Positions 1 to 11,347 of a DNA stretch of 64,000 nucleotides are shown here, piece after piece; positions within the stretch are counted from its first letter, which is position 1; every line of letters starts with the position of its first letter. A program made the translations under genes and the position numbers. The notes under the pieces are model-generated. The model was given only the letters and a program-made list of their open reading frames with translations. It searched no databases and was not told where the DNA came from. The DNA is taken from positions 16,417,246 through 16,481,245 of the forward strand of contig OW203773.1 of NCBI GenBank assembly GCA_934045905.1, read 5' to 3'. Origin of the DNA: Leuctra nigra. Its lineage: Eukaryota > Arthropoda > Insecta > Plecoptera > Leuctridae.

Positions 1-1963
1 CATTAAGACCTCCCTTAGTATTTGCGCCGTATTCACACTCGGTACATCTAAACTTCTTCTCCTTTGAATGACGTCGCTTGTGTCTGACCAGATCCCCACT
101 ATGTGCACTCCTATACTCACAGCTGTCGCAAGCATATGGCCGCTCTTTAGAATGTGTGCGCATGTGACGTACAATACCGCGTTTAAGTTTTGATTTGAAT
201 TCGCACTCTTTGCAACCGAAACTCTTCTCATTTGAATGGCTAAGCTTGTGATTAACCAGACCACCTTTATGTACACTCCTATACTCGCATATGTCGCAGG
301 CATATGGCCGATCACTAGAATGTGTGCGCATGTGAATTACAAGACTGCTCTTAACTGTTGTCATGTGATCACACTCGCTACATCGGAACATCTCACTTGC
401 ATGGCTTAGCTTGTGTTCGACAAGAGAACTACGCTGTCCACATCTGAACTCGCACATGCCACAAGCATATCGCCCCTCACTAGAATGTTTGCGCATGTGA
501 GCTACAAGAAGTGTCTCCGTGTTTGTTTTGTACTCACACTCAGTACATCCAAATCTCTTTTCATTGGAATGGCGTAACTTGTGTCTGCCGAGAGAACTGG
601 CATGTGCACTCCTATACTCGCATATGTCACAAGCATATGGCCGCTCTTTAGTATGCTTACGCATGTGAACTACAAGAGTAGACTTCGTGTTTGTTCTGTA
701 CTCGCATTCTCTACATTGGAAATTCTTCTCATTTGAATGGCGTAGCTTGTGTCTGACGAGAAAACTACGTTGTGTACATCTGTACTCGCAAATGTCGCAT
801 GCATATGGCTGCTCACTTAAATGGTTGCGCATGTGACGTACAAGACTGCCTTTAACGTTAGATCTGTACTCGCACACATTGCATCGGAAACTATTCTCAT
901 TCGAATGGACAAGTTTGTGTGTGACCAGGTTACCATTGCTGATACTCCTGTAGTCGCATATGTCGCACGCATATGGTCGCTCTCCGGAATGCTTGCGCAT
1001 GTGAACTACAAGATCGCTCTTAATATTTACTCCGTACCCGCACACGATGCATTGGAAACTTTTCTCACTAGAATGGCGTTTCTTGTGTATGACCAGAGTG
1101 CCATTCAGTTTACATCTGTAGTCGCAAATGTCGCAAGCATATGGCCGCTCACTTGAATGTTTACGCATGTGAATTAAAAGTCTATATTTAACGTTAGATC
1201 TGTAATCGCACTCATTACATTGGAACTTCTTCTCATTTGAATGGACAATCTGGTGTGTGGCCAGATTACTACTACTGAGACTCCTGTACCCGCAAATTTC
1301 GCATATATATGGCCGCTCTCCAGAATGTTTGCTCATGTGATATTCAAGGTTAGCCTTCCTGTTTGATCTGTAATCACAACCACTACAGTGGAACTTTTTC
1401 TCAACTGAATGGCCAAGCTTGTGGGCAACCAGATAACCTTTGCGGGCGCATCGGTACTCGCATATGTCGCATGCATATGGTCGCTCTCCAGTATGAGTGC
1501 GCTGATGTACAATGAAATCGTACTTGGAGTTCGATGTTACGTCACACAGGCTGCATTTGTAGTTCTTCTTCTTCTTCCTCTTCTTCGTCAGTAAATGAAT
1601 CCTCTTGTGTTTAGAAAGATTGCTGCTGGAGGCACCCTTGTAACTGCAAACATCGCAACAGAACAACTTACTGGTTCCAACGAGTAGATTATCTTGCAAT
1701 TCATCGTTTTGGGCTTGTTCTTTTAAGGGATCTTCTTCTTCTTCAACATTGTTTGATAATTCTGCATTTTCTTCAGATTTTACATCAACATGAAGGAAGT
1801 TCGTGTCTGCATTGATGTTTGGCTTTTGTTCTAAATATTCTTCTTTTGGTTGGATGGATGTAACTGTGCAAATATTTTCTTCTATTTCAATGTTCATAGA
1901 ATCTTCATCAACCGGCTCTGACTTGATAACTAAGTTCTCGGCATCCAAGTGCTGGTCCATCAT
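1..1963 (-). CDS. C2H2 zinc-finger protein A (partial, open at window edge)
   Basis: The minus strand is open from an ATGATGGACCAGCA start (ATG at 1961-1963) to the left edge. The first ~120 residues are acidic (repeated KSEPVDED, VKSEENAEL and EEEED style segments). About 20 C2H2 fingers follow in alternating pairs of YACDIC and FxCxxC type, with HSGERPY and HSNEKxF linkers, and the twentieth is cut by the window end. The start follows a splice acceptor (TTTTGTTGCAG, exon from 1978), so at least one upstream exon is expected. A tandem finger array of this kind normally binds DNA in the nucleus as a transcription factor; the target is not predictable here. The N-terminus is clearly paralogous to genes B and C further right. 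No frame break was seen. The short plus-strand ORFs opposite it are shadows. Confidence 0.9.
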   Translation of the reverse strand, partial: MMDQHLDAENLVIKSEPVDEDSMNIEIEENICTVTSIQPKEEYLEQKPNINADTNFLHVDVKSEENAELSNNVEEEEDPLKEQAQNDELQDNLLVGTSKLFCCDVCSYKGASSSNLSKHKRIHLLTKKRKKKKNYKCSLCDVTSNSKYDFIVHQRTHTGERPYACDICEYRCARKGYLVAHKLGHSVEKKFHCSGCDYRSNRKANLEYHMSKHSGERPYICEICGYRSLSSSNLATHQIVHSNEKKFQCNECDYRSNVKYRLLIHMRKHSSERPYACDICDYRCKLNGTLVIHKKRHSSEKSFQCIVCGYGVNIKSDLVVHMRKHSGERPYACDICDYRSISNGNLVTHKLVHSNENSFRCNVCEYRSNVKGSLVRHMRNHLSEQPYACDICEYRCTQRSFLVRHKLRHSNEKNFQCRECEYRTNTKSTLVVHMRKHTKERPYACDICEYRSAHASSLGRHKLRHSNEKRFGCTECEYKTNTETLLVAHMRKHSSEGRYACGMCEFRCGQRSSLVEHKLSHASEMFRCSECDHMTTVKSSLVIHMRTHSSDRPYACDICEYRSVHKGGLVNHKLSHSNEKSFGCKECEFKSKLKRGIVRHMRTHSKERPYACDSCEYRSAHSGDLVRHKRRHSKEKKFRCTECEYGANTKGGLN

Positions 1964-2031
1964 TGCTTCGTGCACTCTCTGCAACAAAACAATTACAATA
2001 CGTTCACTTGGGGGTAATTGTAACACTTCAC

Positions 2032-2689
2032 TAGGGATGGCATCCGGTAAAATTTACCGGTAAATTAAGGTAAATTTACCGATTATTAATTTACCGGTAA
2101 AAAATGGTAAATTTTGTTTTTTTGATCCTCTCCAATGTATGAATGGAGATATCAAATTTTAAGTAATAACTATAAGTAAACATCAGTGTGACAACATTAG
2201 CAGTTAGGCATATTTTACGTTGATTTTTGGTTGTCCTCAATCATTCAGAATGATAATTCCATCCATCCATAAACCATTACTTCCAATGTCGGAATCTCGC
2301 TTCAGGTTTGATTGTTTAGAAGACACAGATTGTAACTTGATCAGATTGGTGGTCGACAATTCCTCTTATGGGAGAATAGCACAAAGCAGCATGGCATAGC
2401 CTACACTAGATTGGTTGAATCAATGCTATTCGGCTATATCGTCCCTTATCAATATGGAGTATTGTCATTACTAACATTGTTTATAGATGTAGGTATTGTT
2501 ATTGTCCTGACTGCGGTAATCTTTGTAAATGGGTCAAATAATAAAGTAGGATCATTTTTGTATTCGGTATTGTCATGAATTGGTATCTGCCATCATTTTT
2601 CAAAATTTACCGCTAACCGGTAAATTAACCGGTAAAATTTACCGGTAAATTTACCGATTTTTTCAGACCCGGTAAAAGTGCCATCCCTA
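2032..2689. mobile_element. hAT-like MITE (TIR TAGGGATGGCA, 8-bp TSD)
   Basis: The element begins TAGGGATGGCA and ends with the inverse, TGCCATCCCTA. It is flanked on both sides by CACTTCAC (2024-2031 and 2690-2697), an 8-bp duplication typical of hAT elements. Both ends hold clusters of the palindromic word TTTACCGGTAAA (about 2043-2110 and 2605-2680). There is no coding capacity. It sits in the intron just upstream of the zinc-finger A coding exon. Confidence 0.85.
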
Positions 2690-2848
2690 CACTTCACTAT
2701 TAAAATAGAAGTCAAGGAAGGACTTTTAGCACATTGAACATAACAGTGGTTGTTTTGCTTCATTGTTTAAGTTATCTCGAATTGTCAAGGCAATGCTTGC
2801 AGATATGGCAGCGTTATTGTCACTGATGATAAAGAAAATATGTGGAAT

Positions 2849-3172
2849 ACGTGTTGGGATTTTTAATGAATTTTTTGTGTGAAAATTTTCATAAATTTTT
2901 TCGTGAAAGTTTTCATGAAAATGTTCAATGTTTTGATTCCTGAGGAAGGTGAATTAATTTTTTTTTATTATTTTTCTGGTAGGTGCACCGACATTTTTAA
3001 ACGTATTTCTATCACGCATAATAATGTAACACACCTCCATTAATACTTCACAAAATAAAAAAAATTGAAAATATGCTGAAAGGTCCTCTGTAAATGAGTA
3101 TTTTCATACTCATTTTACATTTTACAACTGGTCTTAGATATTTTCGAAATGAAAATTTTCAAGTCCCAACAC
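2849..3172. mobile_element. MITE with GTGTTGGGA termini
   Basis: Inverted termini (GTGTTGGGATTT at left, and a right end reading AAGTCCCAACAC) are flanked by the 10-bp direct repeat TATGTGGAAT (2839-2848 and 3173-3182). The interior is AT-rich, with repeated GAAAATTTTCAT words. A related diverged sequence lies around 50070-50550. No transposase is encoded. The superfamily is uncertain; the 9-10 bp duplication is the main clue. Confidence 0.6.
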
Positions 3173-3182
3173 TATGTGGAAT

Positions 3183-4694
3183 GCACTTTTTCACAATCTA
3201 TCCTCCATCCCTTGTCGAGTTTAATGCTCCGTTTGTAATGATCGAACCCATTTACTTGCTGATACATGCTCTAAATGCACTTCACTGTGGAATCCCGCAA
3301 ATCGTTAATCAAGTACAGGACTTGAAAAGTAATTGTCACATTTAACCTGTATTTACCACACTTTGAGGAGGGACACTTCTTTTCCTACATAACAATTATG
3401 TAATCATCCTCCATTCAATTATAAAATTATTCTTTAGTCTTTACACATATTATCAGTGGAAGAACCACAATTACTAAATGCAACAATACTCCATTACTTT
3501 TTATATTTTTATTCATAATTACGAACTCTACATTTTTCCTTCGTAAACTAGACACAGAAAATACAAATCGCAAATTTGAGCATCGTTTAATCGATTTCTC
3601 GAGAACCAAATTTGAACAGCTGTAACATTTTTCCTACATAAGCAGAGATGTGAGCCGAGAATATTCTCATGAGAATATTCTCCGTGCTCGAGAATATTCT
3701 CGAGAATATTCTCAAAGAGATTATTCTCCGAGAATATTTGAGAATATTCTCACCAGAGGTTTGAAAATTATTATTATAATATATAGGTATATAAAAAGTT
3801 CATCCCAAATTCAATAATGAATTTGGTAATTTTCGATAAAACTGTTTTCTAAGCGATTTCTAATTCATAAAATGTCAATAAGTGTAATTACTTGACTGAT
3901 TGGGCTAAAATGATTTGCAAAATGTTACATAATGGTGGTCTTGATTACCATGCAAAATGTGAACTTTTATCGAAACATTTTGATTTTCGACCAATCAGAA
4001 GATATTACCTATTTAAACTTAAACCAATTGGAAGATTTGGCTGAAACTTTGAAAGATTTTAGTCACTGTAGGACACAATGACTTAGTCAATTTTGAAAAT
4101 GATCGGATTAACCAACTGGAAGATACATTTTGTAAAATTTGAACCAATCAATGGATTTCAAGTAATTAGGGTCTGCAACGCCCAGAGATGGTCTGAGCAT
4201 GGGTGCAAAATTTCAGCTCGATCGGAGAAATGATGCGGCCTGTATAAAAGTACGGAATGGAAAAAAAATTGGAGGTCCCTGCGCCAACATCTTCATGTTT
4301 AAAACCTGATTCCCGACTTGTTCTCCATAACAATATATACATGCAAGATCCATAAAAGTATATAATTTTTGGAATTGAGCTAAAAGTTCGAGTTTTTATA
4401 AGCTTAGATCTATGCATTTTTAAGAATATGCTCGAGAAAATGCTCGTGCTCGAGAATATTCTCAAAAAGAATATGCTCGAGCATTTTACATCACTATACC
4501 TAAGTAATGTTTTTGAAACACACTTCAAACCTGGGTAAGTTTTTATAATATGTAAAATTCTCAGCCAAATTCCTAAAGTTGTTTATCACAGCGGTGTCTT
4601 ACCCAATGGACACATTTTTTGCGGCACCCTGTATTAAGGGTAGAACCACCACAACCTCAATGTTTCACATTTTACTTGAAATTTTGATATCTTA
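3183..4694. repeat. Dispersed repeat interrupted by a MITE
   Basis: No gene is seen. Sequence around 3590-3640 (GAACAGCTGTAA) and 4560-4635 (TCACAGCGGTGTCT) matches 41885-42060, where the two parts are joined without the 854-bp insert. This is therefore an older dispersed repeat into which the element at 3643-4496 jumped. The remainder is AT-rich without supported coding. Confidence 0.45.
3643..4496. mobile_element. hAT-like MITE with GAATATTC palindrome arrays
   Basis: The ends are inverted (GAGATGTGAGCCGAGAATATT at left; right end in reverse GTGATGTAAAATGCTCGAGC). The flanks TACATAAG (3635-3642) and TACCTAAG (4497-4504) form an 8-bp duplication with one mismatch. Both ends carry arrays of AGAATATTCT palindromes, dense at 3657-3750 and weaker at 4425-4490. 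The interior has no credible ORF. Assignment to hAT rests on the TSD length. Confidence 0.6.
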
Positions 4695-5527
4695 TTGAGC
4701 GAGCGAAGCGAGCGTCTCCTTTTGGCTCTTTTGGCACGGACCTCTGTTTTTTTTGTGTGTTTTTTTTTCTGTTACTGACGATATACAAGTCACAGTTTTT
4801 CTTTGATCAAGCTGAAATTTTGCACACATGTACTGACCATTTCCGGGCGTTGCAGACCATATTTTTTTTTGAAATCCCCTGATTGGTTCAAATTTAAAAA
4901 AAATATCTTTCGATTGGTTAGTTTGATCAATTTGAAATTTTGACAAGTCATTACCTAACACTTTACCCAATCATACAAATTTGCAGCCAAATCCTCCCAT
5001 TAGTTAAAATTTAAAACAATCTTTACTGTGATTATTGAAATTTAAACTAGAACCGTTTGACCGATCAACTTAAAACTTTGCAGGATCGTTGGGACCAACA
5101 TTATCTGTGTTATTGACAATTTTCAGACACATCTGACTTTAAATCCAAAAGTTATTGACATTTTACGGACATTTTGCTTGTTGCTATGGATCACGGCAAC
5201 ATTGACGCCTCAGTTCCAATGTTCCAAGGTAGTTAGAACAGAATCTTTTAAACGCATGACACTAATAATCAACATATCGATCTGATATTGTGTACACACA
5301 CTTATATCATATGAGTGGTCCCAGGTATATTTTTGGAACAAAAAAATTGAAAATTAACAAGGAATCATTCAATCATAAAGGTTCAATCGATCGACTTAAA
5401 ACTTTTGTATGGTTATTGGGACCATTATTTTTGGAATTTTTGAAGATTTTCATACAAGATTTCGGTTCGAGGTGTTGCGCGTATCCGTGCTCGCTCATCA
5501 ACGCGTTACTCAGAGCGTTTTCCTAGT
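4695..5527 (+). mobile_element. Helitron-like family 1, copy 1
   Basis: It starts TTGAGCGAGCGAAGCGAGCG and ends with a short hairpin (AACGC, 10-nt loop, GCGTT) followed by TTCCTAGT. GCTCGCTCA lies just before the hairpin and is the inverse of the 5' end. Asymmetric ends, a sub-terminal inverted repeat and a 3' hairpin plus CTAGT are what Helitron/Helentron-type non-autonomous elements show. It has no ORF of its own. Three further copies are listed at 5905, 36423 and 54308. Confidence 0.6.
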
Positions 5528-5904
5528 TGATAATCATGCCAAACATAATCCCTTAAATAATAAACACTTCTCGTGTCCATCGTCGAGATCGTCGAGATAA
5601 ATTGATTTGTCTCCCCCATGTTATCTTATGACAGCCAAATAAAATCGTGTCATTTTTAAGCTATAATAAAGATATATTTTTTGGTGTCGATAGATTTGAA
5701 AAAAAAAACGTTTTTTATGGTATGAAATGAACATACAATCAGAAAAAATATTTAAAACAATACCAACGTGTGCTTTTTAAAAAGTTATACGTCAAATTTG
5801 AAATGATTTTTAAAGTTTTGTTCATTCTCAAAAGACATAAAATTGAAAACTCATTATTGGGCGGGAGTTGTTAACTATAGGACAATAAATGAGTATGTTA
5901 CTTA
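5528..5904. repeat. Dispersed repeat related to 11870-12180
   Basis: Between two Helitron-like copies, words such as ATAACATGGGGGAG and AAAATGACACGATTTTA occur in inverted orientation relative to 11870-12180, in the same order over about 300 bp. No coding was found. The source element is unidentified. Confidence 0.4.
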
Positions 5905-6491
5905 ACTAGGAAAACGCTCAGTGTAACGCGTTGATGAGCGAGCATGGGTACAGTACATGCAAATTCTCGAACCGGAAATGCGTACACAACGCACAGAAAA
6001 CATATCCCTACATCCATATTGAATAGAAATATGATCACTAAATCAACATAAAAGTATATAATGCTTTTCATCGAAACTTGATAATAGCACCCTGCTAAGC
6101 ACCCTGGTAAATATAGCAAATCAGATTCATTTCAATTGGCACTGGAAAACATTCATTTCGATACTTCATTACTAACAGATATTAAAAATGACAATAAGTT
6201 CATACGTTCTTAACTGATTGGGATGCAATTTTGTAAAATTTGAGATAATGTTGGTCTTAATGATCATGCAAAATATGAGTTGGATCAGATTTATCGAAGA
6301 CCATTGTCATTTTATTTTTCAACCTACCATCAGGAGACGTTTATTTAAATTTGAACCAATGAATGGATGTAAAATTTCAGCTCGATCGAAGAAAAACTCT
6401 GACTTGTATACCCTCAGGTAACAGAAAAAACAAAAAAAACAGAGGTCCGTGCCAAAAGAGCCAAAACGAGACGCTCGCTTCGCTCGCTCAA
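5905..6491 (-). mobile_element. Helitron-like family 1, copy 2 (short)
   Basis: On the plus strand it begins ACTAGGAAAACGCTCAGTG (the 3' hairpin end) and finishes ACGCTCGCTTCGCTCGCTCA (the 5' end). It is in inverted orientation to copy 1 and 377 bp away, so the pair forms a head-to-head arrangement. It is internally deleted relative to copies 3 and 4. Confidence 0.6.
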
Positions 6492-7986
6492 ATATAGTTA
6501 AAATGTAGGAAACCGTTTTTTGAACTTGTAATTTCAAGAAAAAATATTTTTGTATGTATCGATCGATGGGTCTACCTTAATATTTGTCTAACGTGGTTCA
6601 GTACGCACAAAAGATTATGTTTATAACCTCTTTTTTCCCAAGATGGTGGCTTTCGACGTTTTTGTGTTCTATTTTCAAATTCCTTGTTCTAATTTTAGGT
6701 TGGGTTGAGTAGAGAGGTATAATAATATGGAAAATTTTGAGACGTTAATAAAATAATTGTGACAATACGATAATATATTTTATATGTCTGATTTTATTAA
6801 ATAAGATATACATATACACCCTTCTGTATATTTTTCTAAAGCGTTACCCCCCGGGGTCAAAATTTTGACTTTCTCACATATTATGTTTGAAAAGTAGTGT
6901 TAATACATTTAAAACATCTGAAAAAAATTAAAACAGATCATATTAAGTAATATTTGTGGGTTTTATGCTCTACTTCATCGATTGACGAATTTTGAATTTT
7001 TAAAAATAAATCCAAAATTACACCTAAAACCGCCCCAAAGCTACCCCAACCAACCGCAAAAGTTAAAACTAGTTACATTTTACTGAAATTATAATGCTCA
7101 ATCAAATAAATAATAGGTTTCGAAACTCCGCCTGGTGGGGGGAGTTTTTGCCCACTTGCCCCGTTTTGAGGGAACATCAACTTCTTAGTTCAAGGTCACA
7201 CAGAAATTTATTCGTTCGTGAGTTATTTCGTTTCCAAAATTTCCAAAAATTTTGCTACTTTTGCTGTTCAAGGCCACACAAAAAAATTAACCTTACATTT
7301 TTTTGAGATTTTTTATTGTTGATTTTGGCTTTGAAACCCGATTTTAAATCGTGTGCTTGTATCAAAAGATATTCGGGTTGGAAGATTGTATAATTTTGAC
7401 TTTTCGGCCCCCCCCCCCCCCCTGACCGCACCCATTAGGCGCCAAAGTGCAGGCAAGTGAAATTCTACTACAAATTTAACGATCTTCGACCATGCGTCCG
7501 CAGAGGGGAGGGGGGGGGGGGGGGGGGAGCTCCGGCCACCTGGGCGATGGACTATAGGTATTTAAAACAACTTGGCAAACAAAAAATGAATTTCTTCTTA
7601 TTGGTAGTAGGCGCCTACTAACAAATAGCTGCATTTAGATATAACTTTTATATTTAAAAGAAACACAACATTAAGTCTTACTAGTTTCTAGAAACGCTCC
7701 CGAATTCAATGGAACCTTCAAAAATACTGCACGACATATAGTGTAGGTAGATTTTGTTATCAATTGAAGAGAAAAAAAATAGTTTTGTGACCTAAAACTG
7801 TGACTTCCAAATGTACAAAGTTAAAATATTTTTTATAGAAGCAAGACTAAATATATTTAATATTTTGAAGATCGTCCTAAGTAGGTGATACTATATATAA
7901 CCATCTATAACGACATTAAAATTATTAAATAAAATTTTATCAATCAACATTTAATTTAATTTTCTAAAAATTAATATTTCGGGCCA
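6492..7986. other. AT-rich non-coding stretch with complementary C15 and G18 tracts
   Basis: No gene is supported. Two homopolymer tracts of opposite type, C at 7408-7422 and G at 7510-7527, lie 87 bp apart and could pair with each other. The rest is AT-rich sequence without recognisable repeat ends. Confidence 0.4.
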
Positions 7987-8116
7987 GTATTACCAAAGTT
8001 AATTTGAGCCGGATTAACTAAATATTAGACTAAATTGGCGGCACAGCCCAAAATAATTGAAACAGTTGAATTTTATCCAAAAGTTAGTTAATCCAGCAAA
8101 TTTAACTTTGGTAATA
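7987..8116. mobile_element. Short MITE (GTATTACCAAAGTTAA termini)
   Basis: This is a 130-bp sequence with inverted ends: GTATTACCAAAGTTAA at left, and the same word in reverse complement at right. Internal words (GGATTAACTA / TTAGTTAATCC) are also inverted, so the entire element can fold on itself. No clear target duplication was found. Confidence 0.6.
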
Positions 8117-8304
8117 CCACGCCTCAAGGTGATACTAGCGCTCGGCCGTTTTAGAAAATTGAGAGAGAAAAATTGTTTCATACGTGAGTGTAACTTTTAC
8201 AGAATGTTCACATGATCAGTCTGATTGTATATTAGTAGCCCTTTTTAATTCTTGCTTATTGCATAGTTAATTAGGCGCCGGTTATTCAACAAAACCGCGC
8301 AAAA

Positions 8305-8620
8305 CGATGAAATTTGCGATACGATTGGAGACCAAACCCGTAAACCAATTGATCTCAAATTTTAATCATGATTAGATGAAAGACAAACTTAGGGTTATCG
8401 CTTGGCACATTTTTGAAATTTAATTTTTTACGGCGCCCAGGGAGACGAGAAAAAAGCTAATTTTTCACCCAAAATCCACTAATTATTATTAATAAACGAA
8501 GCAAAAAAATAAAAATGTACCAAGGGATAACCCTAAGTTTGTCTTTGATCTAATCACGATTAAAATTTCAAATAATTTGGTCTACCCATTTCGTCTCCAA
8601 TCGTATCGCAAAAAGTGTCT
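8305..8620. repeat. Large inverted repeat, MITE-like
   Basis: The left arm (about 8305-8420) contains GCGATACGATTGGAGAC and AGACAAACTTAGGGTTATC. The right arm (about 8510-8615) contains their reverse complements in mirrored order. The spacer is roughly 90 bp. Arms are diverged but clearly co-linear, consistent with a foldback or MITE remnant. No ORF is present. Confidence 0.55.
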
Positions 8621-10392
8621 ACAAAAAGCAGCAAAATCGCTTGCGCTTGCAGCACCTTAAGAAATGTTTTTTTTAAATGTCAAGATATGATATATTAAAT
8701 ATTTTGAGTATACTGTCATAAGAAGCTATACCAAACGATTACATAATTAACACTAATAAATAAAAATAAATAAAAATATTTTTGAAAAAGTGAAAAAATT
8801 TGATGGACACTCTCTCTAGGTTGTTTCGACATATCTATTTTAAATTTGAACTAATTTATTGTCTGCAAATTACTTGGCTGGTCTTTACATTCAAAATTTT
8901 AGCTCCATCGGAGAAACGGCGCGACCTGTAATAACCATAACAAAAACAAAAGACGTCAAAGGAGCAAGTTGTCAAGTATACGAGTTGTCAGATAAAGTCT
9001 GCCAGGTGACCGTAGAGCCGTGTACGGTACACCTTTCAAGAGATGGACAGTTGTAGTTGTGTTGAGGGGGGGGGGGGGGGGGGGAGAGGTGCGAAAATTT
9101 AAATTATAAAGAATAATAAGATGATATCGGCCAAAAATTGTATTTAAATCGTGTTAAAATGCACTCATTTCGATAAAAATTTTAATTAAAGAAACCACAG
9201 ATCAGACATGCTGACACAGACATGCTGTTATATTATTTTACCTTTCATATTACCTGCTGAAAAGTACTCACGACTCAAATGGTTTACAATAATTGAAAAG
9301 TGGCAAAAAAGGGAGGTACCTACCAATTTAAAAATGAAATATTTTCAAACGTTTTACAATAGCAATGACATAAGTACAGGAGTCCCCAAAATATCCAACG
9401 GAGGGAGGCAAATTCTGAAATAATGCTTTGTTAAGCAGTATAGTTAAACAAAGATAACTTTGTTTGAATTTTGTTTGAATTTGAAGTCACCAGTATAGTT
9501 TGATATTTGGCACCACAATGAAACAAACCTTTCCCTCGCAGTCACATATGATAGAAGTGTAGGATACATATTGTGTTCTGACAGCCATTACATCAGTAAA
9601 ATTAAGGATGATAATTGATAACAGTCAATTAATATGATCCATTTCGAAATAAATATCAAACAATATTTTACACTAAAAGGGTTTCAACTCCAATTCAACG
9701 CAGGGCTATCTTGAAAACCAATTAAAAACCTAATCTAGTTATTTCAACAATGTATTCCTCTCTGATGGATTGCAACCTTGACGCGGGGGTGGGGCCGCCT
9801 CACATTACGAGTTGGTCCAGGGTCGACCTAGTCCCATGCCCTCCCCAAATTGGCGGGTCCCTCGTGCCGGCCTCCCCCTCGAGATGGTGATCCCCCTGAA
9901 ATCGGGTCCCAATTGCCCAAATCACACTCCCCCTGGTATGTCCCATTCTGAACTGGCTTTCCCACCAGTTTCAGACTCACCCGGATCGGGCCCGTTAGGT
10001 CAACCCCTCCCCATGTCCTCCACATGATCAACAAAGTTTAAAGTAAAAATTAATGTGCGCAATATAACCTCGGTGTTGACAGGCCGGTAAACCATAAAAA
10101 TCAATCACAATCAACAATGTATTTCACACTTAATTTGCTAATTTTAAACCGAATTTTAAACAATTGATTTTTACTCTCATTTACGAAGTCTTTGCCAGAA
10201 TAATATTAGCTTCCCGGATACGTGCAGTGATTGAGAGACAATTACAGCCGGACGTGTCAAAACACTCCGGATTACAAGCTAAGCTCCAATATAGAACATT
10301 TCACATTATTTGCTTCAATGGCTACGCACTCGCTTGACAGACTTTAGCCAGAGATGACCTGATGTTCAATACATGAACTTACGGATTGCAAA
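8621..10392. other. Non-coding stretch with G19 tract and a GC-rich island
   Basis: There is a G tract at 9066-9084. A sharply bounded GC-rich patch runs from about 9785 to 10025 in otherwise AT-rich sequence. It has short ORFs on both strands but no recognisable domain, and could be the 5' part of a LINE. The 8850-8940 segment resembles the interior of Helitron-like family 1. No gene is supported. Confidence 0.35.
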
Positions 10393-11033
10393 CATAGGCG
10401 TGCGCAGGAGAAATCATAAGGGGGGGCCAACATGGGCGCCGGCAGGATGAATGACAGGGGGAGAAAGTCCAGGGCGCGCCCCCCACCTTGCCACGCAGGG
10501 CGTTTTGGTTTTTTGACACTTTGAAATCAATTTTGAGACGTTCTGACGAGCATTTTCTTGACATTTTTTTTTTTTAATTTTACACACCTTTTCACTACGA
10601 TATGGTGAGGGCGGCATGCACCAAAACCTGGCCTGGCGGAGCGTTTTTAATATTTTGGCACTTCAAAATGAATTTGAGACGTTTAAAGGTGCAGTTTGTT
10701 CCCAAAACTTTATTTTTTCATGACATATAAATATAAATTGATAAATTAAAGGGAGAAAATATTGCCTGAAGGTCATACAGAGCAATTTTGAGGCATATTA
10801 AAAAGACATTTTTATGGGGGAAATCATAAAAATTTATGAAGAAATCGTGTTTTTGGAAGGCATTGTTTTCCAAAATATTATGTTTTGAAGATTTTTTCGT
10901 TTAAACCCTCTTAACACAAAATTTTGACACTATGAGGACCACATTTTATGATTTTTTAGTTGAGGCTGACCCATAAGGGGGGGCCAAGACCCCTTCGCCC
11001 CCCCCCCCCTCCCTCCCCGTGCGCATGCCTATG
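10393..11033. mobile_element. hAT-like MITE (CATAGGCGTGCGCA termini)
   Basis: Inverted ends CATAGGCGTGCGCA and TGCGCATGCCTATG are flanked by ATTGCAAA (10385-10392) and GTTGCAAA (11034-11041), an 8-bp duplication with one mismatch. The interior carries G-rich and C-rich low-complexity tracts and no transposase. It directly abuts a second hAT-like element that uses the same flanking octamer. Confidence 0.7.
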
Positions 11034-11041
11034 GTTGCAAA

Positions 11042-11339
11042 CAGTGGTTAATTTGTAAAATAATAAGTGGGCGGACGCTCGGCGATGTCAGGGAAACATA
11101 TTTGCATATGAAAACAATGGGGGGTTTGGGGGGAGGGCCCTCTAACATAATGCGGGTCCGGGGCGCATAGCCCCGGGAAAATTTTGAATTTCAGGACCAA
11201 ATTTGGTGCTTTTTTACGCGATTTGTACACAATTTTAAGCGAATTTTTACTTATGAAAAATAAGTGGGCGGACGGCGTCCACCCTGAAAAAAGAGTGGGG
11301 GGACGCGTCCGCCCTCGTCCGCCCCCAAATTAACCACTG
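11042..11339. mobile_element. hAT-like MITE (CAGTGGTTAATTTG termini)
   Basis: The inverted ends are CAGTGGTTAATTTG and CAAATTAACCACTG. A perfect 8-bp duplication, GTTGCAAA, lies at 11034-11041 and 11340-11347. Sub-terminal GGGCGGACG words are also inverted. It is non-coding. A block reading GCATAGCCCCGGG recurs at about 49466-49485. Confidence 0.8.
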
Positions 11340-11347
11340 GTTGCAAA

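Noticed and set aside
1..1600. Possible CRISPR-like array from regularly spaced similar blocks
   Set aside because: The ~84-bp periodicity is that of C2H2 fingers with coding content, in a eukaryotic genome.
821..2063. Plus-strand ORFs opposite zinc-finger gene A
   Set aside because: They are antisense shadows of the finger repeats, where the period keeps frames open.
4166..4528. 120-codon minus-strand ORF
   Set aside because: It crosses the end of a MITE and its flank, so it cannot be an old gene; composition is AT-driven.
9812..10034. Pro/Gly-rich ORFs on both strands in the GC-rich island
   Set aside because: Open frames on both strands reflect GC content; no family resemblance.
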